Source: Ostrinia nubilalis
Taxonomy: Eukaryota; Arthropoda; Insecta; Lepidoptera; Crambidae
NCBI RefSeq assembly: GCF_963855985.1
Contig: NC_087118.1
Location: forward strand, 4,712,001 to 4,776,000
Direction of reading: 5' to 3'
Length of the DNA: 64,000 bases
The position numbers were made by a program, and so were the translations under genes. Of the stretch, positions 11,171 through 21,490 are shown in pieces; positions within the stretch are counted from its first letter, which is position 1; each line of letters opens with the position of its first letter. The notes below the pieces were generated by a model that was not told the DNA's origin, did no database searches, and saw only the letters and a list, made by a program, of their open reading frames with translations.

Positions 11171-11651
11171 TATCAGGATGGTCCAACGAACAAATAAACT
11201 TCTTAAAGTCTGCCTGGAGAACCTCAACATTACGCACGTATAAACCAGCATGGTCGAGATGGGTCTCTTGGAGTCGCAAAAACAATATAAATACTTGTAG
11301 TCCGTCAGGGTCGGACTTGGCGCGTTTTCTTATTGACCTTTATCAAGTGGAAGGACTGGCCTATAACACAATATTACTACATAAATCCGTAGTGGCAACT
11401 CTATGTAATTCAGATGCTTCTAAATTATCAAATAATTCTGTCGTGAAACATGTTCTGAAAGCAATTTCACTTAAAAAACCAAATAAAATTAGGGCCCCAA
11501 CATGGGACATTGATATAGTGGCCACATATCTCGCTAGAGCAAACGTCAACACGTCCAGTATGTATGAAACATCAAAACACTTGGCGACGCTTTTGTTATT
11601 ATGTTCGGGCAGAAGAGTTCATGACCTAACGCTGCTACGTATAGACGCAGA

Positions 11652-12146
11652 TCTAAATATATAAAAGGAGAAACTGACTGACTGACTGACAGATCAACGC
11701 ACAGCCTAAACGGCTAAACGTAGGCACTTGAAATTTGGAAGGGACGTAGTTTAGGTACCGTAGAGGTGCACTAAGAAAGGAATTCCCGAAATTACCACGG
11801 GAACGGGAATTAGCGGAAAAATCCTTTTGTATGAAAAATCTAAACCGCTTAAGTTAGATGCTTGAAATTTGGTGTGCAGGTACCTTAGTAAATTTAAAGC
11901 TTAGGTACAACAGAATATCGTAAAATTCCCACGGGAACGGGAGTTAGCGGGAAAAAACATATGTATGAAAAAATCTAAACTGCGTAAGATAGACGCTTGA
12001 AATTTGGCATGCAGGTACCTTAGTAAACTTAAAGCTTAGTTACAACAGGATATTGCAAAATTCCTACGGGAACGGGAGTTAACCGCTGAAGATAGATGAA
12101 GAGGGTAAACGGGATCCACGCGTACGAAGTCGCGGGCGGCCGCTAG
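11652..12146 (+). mobile_element. Non-autonomous Helitron A, inserted in the DIRS recombinase
   Basis: It begins TCTAAATATATAAAAGG directly after a host A. It ends with the hairpin-like GAAGTCGCGGGCGGC patch and CTAG at 12143-12146. The interior holds about three units of a ~125-bp repeat (ACGGGAACGGGAGTTAGCGG ... GCTTGAAATTTGG). No Rep/helicase gene is present, so it moved using proteins from elsewhere. Confidence 0.7.
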
Positions 12147-13239
12147 CTATCATCTATCTATCTATATAAATAATAATTTTTATTAAAAAAAATTAAACCG
12201 ACTCCAAAAAACATACACTAAAAAGTAGAAAAATAATTACTAGGTAATTACTTATTTATAAGGACGAATTAATATTTATGTATACCATTAATGATACTTC
12301 TGGAGTCGGTGCCAAGATTATGAAACGTGTGAAGTTTGCCTGCATTTTTTTTAATAAAAATTAACTTATTTCTTGCTTTTTAGTTAACTTATTGTACCAC
12401 GTATTACCACTGAGGGTAGGCAGTACATTGAGACTATATTCTTCATGTCAAGTGTAAAATAATATTCCCTACAAAATACAGGTTACCATATCGGCAACCT
12501 AAAAAGACCTTAAACCGTCAGTCCACCTTAAAAACATGAAAAAATACAACTGTTGGTCTATTTGTACCTATAATATTTAAAGAATTATCCTCCAACTCCT
12601 AAGCGTTAAGGAGTTGTACGTACCATGACCAGTTCATCATGATGAGATGATGACTATCTAATGCTAACACTTGAATAACTTTAGAAACTATACTTATCTA
12701 TAAAATTAAAAGAATTACCCTCCAACTCCTAAACATTAAGGAGTTTTACCTTCTATCATCAGCTCATCAATATGATATGATGATTTCCAGGAGCAAATAC
12801 TTGAACAACTTAAGAAAACGTTTGAAAAACGATATACGTGCCTATAAAATTTGGGGGTTGCCCTCGATTTCCCTAGGATCCCATCATCAGATCCTGACTT
12901 GGTGACAATGGGACCACCTCAGAAGTGTACCCTATCAAACAAAAAAAGAATTTTGAAAATCGGTCCACAATTGACGGAGTAATCGGTGAACATACATAGA
13001 AAAAAAAAAACATACATACAGTCGAACATATAACCTCCTCCTTTTTTGAAGTCGGTTAAAAATGAATTGATGTTCGTTAGTCTGATTATAACTCGAGAAC
13101 GACTGGGCCGATTGAGCTGATTTTGGTTTTAAAATGTTTGTCGTAGTCCAGGTCTAAACGGTGAGTAAATACGCGCGCGATATTGTTTTTCTGTGACAGA
13201 CAAAATTCCACGCGGGCGAAGCCGCGGGCGGAAAGCTAG
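12147..13239 (+). mobile_element. Helitron B, abutting Helitron A, with a nested inverted-repeat element
   Basis: It starts near CTATCTATCTATATAAA (about 12153) and ends GCGGGCGGAAAGCTAG at 13239, followed by a host T. Removing 11652-13239 leaves an A-T joint and restores the recombinase frame, so both Helitrons lie within one original A/T target. A nested block at about 12190-13060 is bounded by AAACCGACTCCAAAAAA and its inverse TTTTTTGAAGTCGGTT, a recurrent lepidopteran repeat end. Confidence 0.65.
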
Positions 13240-13658
13240 TCATTGTATAATTACTGAAAACTACGTTGTTTTTTGGCCTGAGTTTGGATCCAAGACCGAT
13301 TCAGCTACATATCGGCAATCAGGATGGAAGTTACTACCAAATACAGAAAATCTGCATCTGATCCCTATAACCTGGATAAACAGACTGATCACTCTCTCTG
13401 CAACAAGGCGGGAAGTAGCTAAAGTAAACAATTTATTCCTAACTGCTTGTGGGAAACCAAGACCTGCATCACGAGCTATTATTGCCGGCTGGATAAATTC
13501 TGTGTTAATGTCAGCTGGTATCTCGGCTACCCCAGGAAGCATAAGAGCCGCAGTTGCTTCAAAAAATTGGATAAATAATGTACCAATCGATGAAATCTTA
13601 GCCCGTGGTAATTGGCGGGCAGAAAATAAGTTTCGAAGTTCTACCGACGTCAAGTGAT

Positions 13659-14640
13659 GTCCTCTCAAAATAATCCAATCAATAAGTTATTTGAAACAGT
13701 GCCTTAATTATATTATTTTGGTCCCGTATTGTATCAAATTTTCTTTTGGTTGTCACAATACAACCTTTTATGATTGTGTAATTTCAATAATAATATGATT
13801 CCATTGAATTTGTTAAGTTTTTGAATAAATAAAGAAAAAGAGTTTAATTTTGTTCAACGGTTTTATTTCTTTTTTGTAGCTGAATAATAGGTATTACAAA
13901 TAGTCGCACACCTGATCACACATACTTAATATTTATTCTTCACCTCTAAGCTCAACTTCGTTCAATCCTGGAATATTATGAATGTAGTAATTACATACAC
14001 ATAATCATTAGATATCACCCAATGATATTAAAGAACTATAGATATGTTACGTTCATAGAATTACGATTTTAATCCGTGCCGAGCTATTCCAAATTGCACA
14101 CATTGACAAATGTAACTGATAAGTGAAACAAAAGATACGAAATAGCACGCAAATGAAAGAGATAGCTATAGTTTTAACGATTCTGCACTAACTAATCTAT
14201 GTCCGCAGCGCACGCATCCTTATCGCTCTAACGTCAAAACAAGATCGCTTTCTCTTTCTTAACTTGAACATGGCGCATGGCGTCTTGATTGTTTGCATAA
14301 ATAATTGAAAATATAAATACTAAATAATTTTGCATAATCACATGTGGTAAGAGATCCCTTGTATTTTGTTTACTTTAGAGTCATAATTGGTACACTTTCG
14401 AAACACACACGATGGCATTTTTTATTTATTTTGGTAAGAACACAGGAACTTACGGTGTGGTACGCACGCGATTGCGCACGACGCAGGCCACACGAAGACT
14501 AAGCACAAGACGTCCCAATTGGGACGTATTTGAGTATTCACAGCGCGAGCGCTTATAACATATCTGCTTTTGTTTTTATATAATATCATTGATATCACCT
14601 TGGCAATCTCCTCGGCCAGGCGATAATAAACACATCTCAT
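13659..14640 (+). other. DIRS 3' non-coding region
   Basis: No coding signal. A polyadenylation signal AATAAA lies near 13826 shortly after the recombinase end. The rest is AT-rich. At 14501-14525 a short palindrome (GACGTCCCAATTGGGACGT) is visible, unexplained but striking. Confidence 0.5.
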
Positions 14641-14641
14641 A

Positions 14642-14850
14642 TTGTTTATATGCTTCGAATCACGGTACAGAGGTTTAATGAACGTGTTTTACCTACCAAT
14701 AAAACACACATTAAACCACTTACCTGATTCGAAGCATAGTTTAATTGCTGCCTGGCTAAGCAAAAGAGCACAATGGCAAAAACGAAAGCGCGCAGCGCTC
14801 ACGCTGCCTGGCCAGAGGCACAAAATATAACAGAAGACAAACTCCATACT
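14642..14850 (-). repeat. DIRS internal complementary region (joined copies of both ends)
   Basis: 14642-14680 is the reverse complement of the left outer end (3207-3246). 14681-14746 is the reverse complement of the right outer end (15797-15857). The two are fused with ATT/AAT at the join. Further in, 14793-14838 is the reverse complement of 3327-3372, and 14818-14850 matches the inverse of 15676-15708. In DIRS elements this region templates the missing outer nucleotides so that a circular DNA can form. Confidence 0.8.
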
Positions 14851-15675
14851 AAACGCGCTCGAGCCACGCACACATAGACACCGCTCTAGCAAGACTGTCT
14901 TGGACGAATGCGAGCGCGACGTGGCGCGACAGGCGTTCGCCACACGTTCGCTGTGGTTCGCTTGAGTCACGCGCCGGTCAACCACCTGTGATTATTATTT
15001 TGTTTTGCGAAATTGACGAAAATGAGTGAACAGAAAAAGTCGTATTATAATATTGTTCGGTATTTGGTTGCTTAAACTCATTATTAAATACCGAATTTTC
15101 ATTTTTTAAATTACCAGTTGATTCGGGGAGGTAAGTAAGTTATTTATTTGAATTTCAATTGAAATTGAAAGCCAACTCAATTATTAGGAATATCGAATTG
15201 TTTTAGAGAGGTTTTAGGAATTATTGGATAACTAGCTTTTGCCCGCGGCTTCACCCGCGTGATATTTAGTATGTCACAGATCGTCATAAATTATAGCCTA
15301 TATGTTATTCAGGGTTATAAACAATAATACTGTAAAGTTACATCAAAATCCGTTCAGTAGTTTTTGCGTGAAAGAGCAACAAACATCCAGACATCCAGAC
15401 ATCCAAACTTTCACATTTATAATATTATAGTTGGATAATAGTGTCAACCACTCAACTAAATACTACTTCCTTCTGGTGTATTTGTTTGCAAACTATTACT
15501 ATAATAACGTACTAAATATAAATAAGTATACGTGGATATCTGTTACTGTTTTTCTTGCATAGTATTAAGAGTAACATTTTTCTATCATAACGAAATAAAC
15601 GCAACACATGACAAGACAACCCTAGCGCGACGGCCGAGCGTGCGAGCGAGAGAGGTATGCAAAGCGAGGTACATA
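14851..15675. other. DIRS right-side region of unclear origin
   Basis: AT-rich sequence between the internal complementary region and the right terminal repeat. It holds the small Helitron at 15232-15435. It is longer than I would expect for a DIRS, so part may be another insertion whose edges I cannot see. Confidence 0.35.
15232..15435 (-). mobile_element. Short non-autonomous Helitron (204 bp)
   Basis: On the minus strand it starts TCCAACTATAATATTATAAA and ends CACGCGGGTGAAGCCGCGGG...AGCTAG. It is flanked by A (15231) and T (15436), the A/T target of Helitrons. CATCCAGA is repeated three times near the start. Confidence 0.85.
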
Positions 15676-15708
15676 CATGAGTTTACCTTCTGTTATATTT
15701 TGTGCCAG

Positions 15709-15857
15709 AGGGGGGAGGTGTGCGACAGAGACGGCTATATACACACTGACAACAGGAAAGAAAGAAAGGCAAATAGTACGACATTCTCATATTGTTTATA
15801 TGCTTCGAATCAGGTAAGTGGTTTAATGTGTGTTTTATTGGTAGGTAAAACACGTTC
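15709..15857 (-). repeat. DIRS right inverted terminal repeat and outer end
   Basis: 15709-15822 mirrors 3213-3327. The outer 35 bases (GGTAAGTGGTTTAATGTG to CACGTTC) are unique to the right end and recur inverted in the internal complementary region. Confidence 0.85.
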
Positions 15858-16400
15858 ATTTGTGAAAAACAGCAAACGGCAACGTTACAATTGTAAAGGA
15901 ATAAGGCTAGAATTTGAGACTGAATTCTAATTATATACTCCTTAAATGTTTATTATGATCTGAAACTACTATTTTATTAATTACTAGCGGCCGCCCGCGA
16001 CTTCGTACGCGTGGATCCCGTTTTACCAGGCCTCCGTCACTCGCCTATGCCGGCCGAGATAATTACCTACAGCGCGCGACAACTTCAAGTTGCAAATCAG
16101 TCATGGCCGCCACGCGCCTGTGTACACACGCGTAGGGCAGGTGACCCGGTTTTGGCCATTTTAAGAAATTTTTAGACTTTGAGGCTATGTCATTTTACAG
16201 TTTTTGTTATCACGGACTTATTTCTTGTAAAAAGTGATTAAATATATTTAGATCTAGCCTAAGGATATATTTTTTTTCATAATGATTCAATGGAAAAATA
16301 ATTCTGTAGAAAAGAAAAAGAAATGGGAATTTGTGCCACTTCTGGCCAGCTTTACCCCATTTCTGGCCACAGTCATGTGCCAGTTCTGGCCATCAAAATT

Positions 16401-17012
16401 CATAAAAAAAAAAACAAAAACTACTCGACGGATTTTAACGAAACTTGGTACAATTATTTTTCATACTCTTAGGCAGGTTATAGTATACTTAGGAATTCCC
16501 ACGGGTACGGGAATTAGCGGGAAAATCCTTTTGTATGAAAAATCTAAACTGCTTAAGTTAGACGCTTGAAATTTGGTATGTAGGTACCTTAGTAAACTTA
16601 CAGCTTAGTTACAACAAGGAATTCCCGAAATTCCCACGGGAACGGGAATTAGCGGGAAAATCTTTTTGTATGAAAAATCTAAACTGCTTAAGTAAGACGC
16701 TTGAAATTTGGTATGTAGGTACCTTAGTAAACTTAAAGCTTAGTTACAAGGAATTCCCGAAATTCCCACGGGAACGGGAATTCTCGGGAAAATCCTTTTG
16801 TATGAAAAATCTAAACCGCTTAAGTTAGACGCTTGAAACTTTGCATGCAGGTACTTTAGTAAACTTAAAGCTTAGTAACAGGATATTGCAAAATTCCCAC
16901 GGGAACGGGAGTTAGCGGGAAAAAACATTTGTACGAAAAAATCAAAACCGCGTAAGGTAGATGAAGGGGGTAAAACGGGATCCACGCGTACGAAGTCGTG
17001 GGCGGCTGCTAG
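16401..17012 (+). mobile_element. Innermost Helitron
   Basis: It starts around CATAAAAA...CTACTCGACGG and ends CGAAGTCGTGGGCGGCTGCTAG at 17012, followed by T. It is the same family as the outer minus-strand Helitron. The exact 5' base is uncertain because of the A run at 16403-16414. Confidence 0.65.
16497..16960 (+). repeat. Tandem ~130-bp repeat inside the Helitron (about four units)
   Basis: Units begin TCCCACGGGAACGGGAATTAG and include TTAGACGCTTGAAATTTGG and GGTACCTTAGTAAACTTA. Starts fall near 16499, 16634, 16767 and 16896. Related arrays occur at ~11810-12080 and, inverted, at ~18330-18680. Confidence 0.8.
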
Positions 17013-18765
17013 TATGAAATATAATATCTCAGTTTGAATTGAAATTACAATTAAGGAGATCAACATTAACCTATAGCATAAGTTTATGCGGTTAGTACTG
17101 GAACAATTTTCTTTTCACAACACCGATTTTTTTAGTATTTGGTTTCGATGGAGGCATTATAATCGTAACTCTGAAAATGAATCGATTACTTATATCAAAA
17201 TAGCTAAGTAATTAAATTGAAAAACTACATGGCCAAAAGTGGGGTTCTTCGTGCACCACTTTTGGCCAGTCATGTGGCCAAAGATGGGAAAATTCATTCA
17301 TTCTGGCTCCATTAGTGGCCACCTCTCATAAACCCACTTAATAAACAAATAGCGATAAAATATCATTAGTACCACTTAGACAGTGTATTCTTTATTAAGG
17401 ATTAACATAAACATTTAAAAAAATAAGAAGGACGTAGAAAATAATGATTGTTTACTCACCCGCTCGCCTTAGCCTTTTTGCTAAGACTTAAAACAATTAA
17501 CGCTTCTCAAAAAATAATGACTTGTTGGATTGAAGTGAAGCTTGACACATCAAAGCTGTTAACGCTATCAGTGTTGCTAATCTTAGATATTTTTATTCCC
17601 GTAAACCATAGAGTAATATATTAGTCTTTGCCTTAGTTATAACGATTTAAAGTTCTAAATGGCCACAAAGGGGTCGGTGGCCACAACCGGGTCACTTGCC
17701 CTACCTATACTCGCTCAGTCGATCATCGTCGCAATCAAGGTTTATTGTTCCAACAGCACTGTTATTCGTCTTTATAATGGAAAATCGTATATTTAGAAAT
17801 AATAATTAACTGTAGTAATTTAAATAATTAAAAATAACAGCATTTTTTTAAATAAATTTGAAATACTTATGGCAAAAAGCTATAGCAAAAACATTATTTT
17901 AGCTAATAAAACATTAACTTTACTTCACCGTGTCTATTTTCCGACACTACACCTTTTAAAACTGTTTGTCCAATTTCGAATTATCGCAACACTGAAGTTT
18001 ATTAATAGGTACTTTGGAGATGGTACGAAATACAAACACCACTAGATTAACGTTTACTAATCGTAAATACAATAATTGCTTCTTAAAATTAAGTTTTGAT
18101 TTATTTTACTTTGCTTAAACAACCCTGACGCTTGAGCTGCGAGCTAGATCAATTCTGATCACAAAAAAATTGCGCTCTTGTGAGCGTAGTAGTAAGGTGC
18201 GATTTCGAATGCACCAGGTTCGTTGGAAATTTTGCATTATTATTATTACCGTTAAAATGTCCGCATCTGATCCAGATCAAGGGAGTGCAATTTCTGTTGC
18301 TACTATTATGTATTCTGTGGTTTTACCCCCTTCATCTATCTTACGTGGTTTAGATTTTTTCATACAAATGTTTTTTCCCGCTAACTCCCGTTCCCGTGAG
18401 AATTTTGCAATATCCTGTTGTAACTAAGCTTTAAATTTACTAAGGTACCTGCATGCCAAATTTCAAGCGTCTATCTTACGTGGCTTAGATTTTTTCATAC
18501 AAATGTTTTTTCTCGCTAATTCCCGTTCCCGTAGGAATTTTGCAATATCCTGTTATAACTAAGCTTTAAGTTTACTAAGGTACCTGCTTGCCAAATTTCA
18601 AGCGTCTAACTTAAGCGGTTTAGATTTATCATACAAAAGGATTTTCCCGCTAATGCCCGTTCCCGTGGGAATTCCTAAGTATCCTATAACCTGCCCAGGA
18701 GTATGAAGAATTGTACCAAGTTTCGTTAAAATCCGTCGAGTAGTTTTTGTTTCTATAAGGAACAT

Positions 18766-18802
<37 letters not shown>

Positions 18803-18840
18803 AAATTTACTGATTGCATTTTTGGCATCAGTATCGATCA

Positions 18841-19489
18841 CTAATCACCCCCTGATAGTTATTTTGAAAATATATTTCATGTACAGAATTGACCTCTCTA
18901 CAGATTTATTATAAGTATAGATTACACCATATACCATGAATGATATCGGCCTAAATCACATACATTATCTCCTATTTTAAAGTAAGTATAGCTGAAACAA
19001 TTGTGTAGTAAAGACCAGAAACAACAATGGTTTTACATCAACTAATTAGACAGGAGACAGAGAAAAGTTTGTTTTCTACAATTACCCTATTAGGAATCAA
19101 ACCCTGGACCAGAGATGGTGATGTCAAGCTATATTGATTAATTAAATAAAAATGAAAAGTTAAGTCATAAAATGCGTTTGTTTTCAACAAAGAGGCTTTT
19201 AAAAAGCCCTTTAACACGTCCTAGTATTACTTGAACTCTTCAATTATTATGGGACATAAATGGGCCAGTGCTGAGAAGAAGCTGCGCAAGAAACTTAGCC
19301 ACCCTTGTCAGCCTCTTCATAAATCATAAATAACTTGAAAAAATAGAACTACCTAAGGCGGGAATCTTCTTAAATCAATAGAGACATGAATTAACAAGAC
19401 ATGTTATACTTGCGAGCTAAGCAGGTAAAGTCCAGCCACACATTTCATGCCATTTACATAATTATTTACTTTATACATAGTATCCATTC
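18841..19489. other. Unassigned AT-rich sequence
   Basis: No open frame, RNA gene or repeat end recognised. Confidence 0.4.
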
Positions 19490-20990
19490 ATAAGGACTTT
19501 CGTAGTAAGTTTTGCAGGGCAATCGAATATTGCACTTAGCCTCTTGATTAGACCATTGTGCGCTATTTGTAGTTTATCTTCCTATTCCAACCGCTCCAGA
19601 TCCCCCAAGATAGCAGCAGCCTATCTAGGTCGCTACAGGCCTTCTGCAGCGACCCTGGTGATTGGAGAATTTGAGCCTGTTTATCTGCTACGCTTGTGCA
19701 CTCCTTGTGCACGTGCTGCGCTTTTTCTTCTGCCTCTATGCATCTTCTGCACAGTAGGCTGTCTGTAACAGCTATATTGTGTAGGTGTTTGTTTAACATA
19801 CCTGTTATTACACTTAGGACCTTGCGGATGTTGTCCCTGTTTAGTCTTATGAGGCTGCGGAAGAACTTTTTCGATATATCCACAACTGCATCTTTTGTTT
19901 GCCTGCATTTTCCACAATCTTTCCATTCTGTGTGGTGTTATTTTTCTATTTTGGAGCGCAGCCAGGTCTTGATCTGTGCTTATGGTATCGGCATTATAAT
20001 TGTTCCGGACCAAATACCGTCGTGTACGATCCCCTTCTGGCCAATTCATCTGCTGCGTCGTTGCTCAAGGAGTTATTGTACCGTTTGATCCACTTCAGGA
20101 GTGCAGGGTAACGCCATTTGCGTCTGCAATGACTTAGGAGCGCGTCATGGCATTCCAATATAAGTATTATAATGAAGTATATTAAGTTGCTTTGTATTGC
20201 TTGCACTATTTGAGATTATTTTTATATTCAGACCTCGGATGTCTATGGTTGCAACCGCCTGTGCTGCTCTGATTGCATTCTGCTTAGAAAATTGTATTGT
20301 GTTTATCTAGTGTTGTTGATATTCTTAGTATATTTAGGTAATTCGAGAAGACACCAACTCCCGTACCTTTTTGGGTTTTGGAGCCGTCAGTGTATATCCT
20401 AACTTCATTGATTCCAGAGCAATCTTGCGTTTCCGCTGTAAGCTGGATATTATATCTTCAGTCGAAGATGTGAACACAGGGAATTCTGTCGATGGGTGCC
20501 TCGGTGAGAGGTATTACTTTTATTAGGGTTTTGTGCAGGATCGTGGAATGTCCTGTCTCCTTGTTTTGCTTCTATACGCTGTTCTTACCTTTAAGTCTTA
20601 GAGCGGCTGCTTGCGCTTCCTCCTGAATGAAGAGGTCTAAAGATCTAAGATTCAGAAGGTACTCAAGTGATGTCGATGGAGTGGTTCTCATACAACTAGT
20701 GGCCGCTATGCTTACTAGGCGTTGCAGGCTTTGGAGTTTTGATTTTGCTGTGGATAGTTGTGTTCTGTGCCACCACACAAGTGATCCATAAAAATATGTG
20801 TAAGAGGGCCATATTTTATGACCGACGTGTAGAGTCAAAGTGTTATCTTTGGGTTGAGACCTCATCATCTACTACCAATGAGTCTCTTGCACTGATGGAA
20901 TGCTATACAGGCCATTTTTATTTTGTTCTCGACATGACTCGCCCAGTTCAATTTGTTGTCAAAGGTGATGAGTTTTGTTTATCTGACGTT
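19490..20990 (-). pseudogene. LINE fragment with RNase H and C-terminal zinc motif, degraded
   Basis: Three pieces of one non-LTR retrotransposon ORF2 lie in order on the minus strand. Near 20868-20572 is the post-reverse-transcriptase region (WWHRTQLSTAKSKLQSLQRL, LDLFIQEEAQAAALRLK). Near 20400-20340 is the start of RNase H (IYTDGSKTQKGTG). At 20049-19563 is the end of RNase H and a C-terminal Cys/His region (MERLWKMQANKRC, LCRRCIEAEEKAQHVHKEC). Pieces lie in different frames with stops between them. The RNase H after the reverse transcriptase points to an I/R1-like clade, from family knowledge. The 5' two thirds are missing. Confidence 0.75.
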
Positions 20991-21490
20991 TGGACGTAGT
21001 TGCGATTTTCGAATGTTTTTGATCTAAGTAATTTATAACATTTTACACATGTACGAAACTTTTGTGGTTAATGGTATTAGTCTAATTAAATCATTATACA
21101 CAAAATAAATAATCTTTCATCTTTTACTTTTTATGCTATAAATTAAGTTACATTCTTTTTCACCAACCAACAATACATAGTTTTTTGTGTATATTAATAT
21201 GAGTCATCTTATATTGTTAATCATACATTCAATCTGAACACCTTCAATCGTGTAAAAAGTAGTAACACGAGTCATACCTCTTGACACAATAAAAAATTTA
21301 AAGAAGCCTCCGGTACACTTTGTTAAAAGTAGACATGTATCAATATACACGAAAGAAAACGCAAAATTGGTTCACAAAGCCTTACTTGTATCATTCATTT
21401 GGCACAAAATTATTTTCTTTTCTATACGTCGTAGAAACATACCGATTAGATACAAAAATAGCTAATTTTTCAGAGATTCACATCTATACT
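20991..21490. other. Unassigned AT-rich sequence
   Basis: No gene or repeat recognised before the Helitron start. Confidence 0.4.

Larger units (their letters stand above)
11150..13658 (+). pseudogene. DIRS tyrosine recombinase, split by Helitrons and frameshifted at the catalytic Tyr
   Basis: The 5' part (11150-11651) has the recombinase core N-terminal region (WRTSTLRTYKPAWSRWV) and the first catalytic Arg box (LLLCSGRRVHDLTLLRID). It is cut at 11651 by Helitron DNA and resumes at 13240 in the same frame (FGSKTDSATYRQSGWK, GSIRAAVASKNWIN, ILARGNW). The second Arg box has Gly where many tyrosine recombinases have His. The C-terminal nucleophile Tyr (a KFY-type motif) is visible near 13639 in a different frame, so one base has been gained or lost near 13630. 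The enzyme would have closed the circular cDNA into the genome. Overlap with the end of the reverse transcriptase frame is normal for DIRS. Confidence 0.85.
3207..15860 (+). mobile_element. DIRS-type tyrosine-recombinase retrotransposon, interrupted by three insertions
   Basis: The order is: terminal repeat, ORF1 (gag-like), reverse transcriptase/RNase H, tyrosine recombinase, an internal complementary region, and an inverted terminal repeat. This is the DIRS plan. Left end AATTAAACCTCTG; right end AACACGTTC followed by ATT. The internal region at 14642-14746 is the reverse complement of the two outer ends joined together, which fixes the boundaries independently. ATT occurs at both outer ends and at the internal join. 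After subtracting the Copia, the Helitron pair and the small Helitron, about 6.4 kb remain, a normal size for DIRS. The coding regions carry several frameshifts, so this copy is dead. Confidence 0.85.
16135..17701. mobile_element. TA-flanked terminal-inverted-repeat DNA transposon (non-autonomous)
   Basis: The left end GGGCAGGTGACCCGGTT and the inverse of the right end (GGGCAAGTGACCCGGTT) form inverted repeats of ~24 bp with two mismatches. TA lies on each side (16133-16134 and 17702-17703). The homologous empty site at ~57130 shows a single TA. TGGCCA/GGCCAC boxes recur near both ends (16149, 16342, 16366, 16386, 17230, 17264, 17660, 17678). No transposase frame is present. A Helitron sits inside. 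Confidence 0.75.
16027..18320. mobile_element. Unclassified element, copy 1 (742-bp type, enlarged by a nested transposon)
   Basis: Flanked by TTTTAC on both sides (16021-16026 and 18321-18326). Outer parts 16027-16134 and 17704-18320 match the copy at 57009-57750. The ends are CAGGCCTCCG and ATGTATTCTGTGG, with no clear inverted or long terminal repeats and no poly(A). Near the right end lies an ATG followed by 21 open codons (MSASDPDQGSAIS) that run off the element. Confidence 0.75.
15984..18840 (-). mobile_element. Helitron, minus strand, carrying three nested insertions
   Basis: Its 3' end is CTAG at 15984-15987, preceded on the minus strand by GAAGTCGCGGGCGGCCG; a host A lies at 15983. 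Its body resumes at 18321 with the same ~125-bp repeats seen in Helitron A (CTAACTCCCGTTCCCGTG on the plus strand). It runs to a (GTCT)n tract at 18772-18801 and an end near 18835. The two halves join perfectly once 16027-18320 plus one TTTTAC copy is removed. Confidence 0.75.

Noticed and set aside
9785..11197. 470-codon plus-strand gene
   Set aside because: Only its last ~120 codons are real (the DIRS region after RNase H); the rest is out of frame with the reverse transcriptase.
16497..16960. CRISPR-like or satellite array
   Set aside because: The ~130-bp units lie inside Helitrons and recur in other Helitron copies; they are part of the element.
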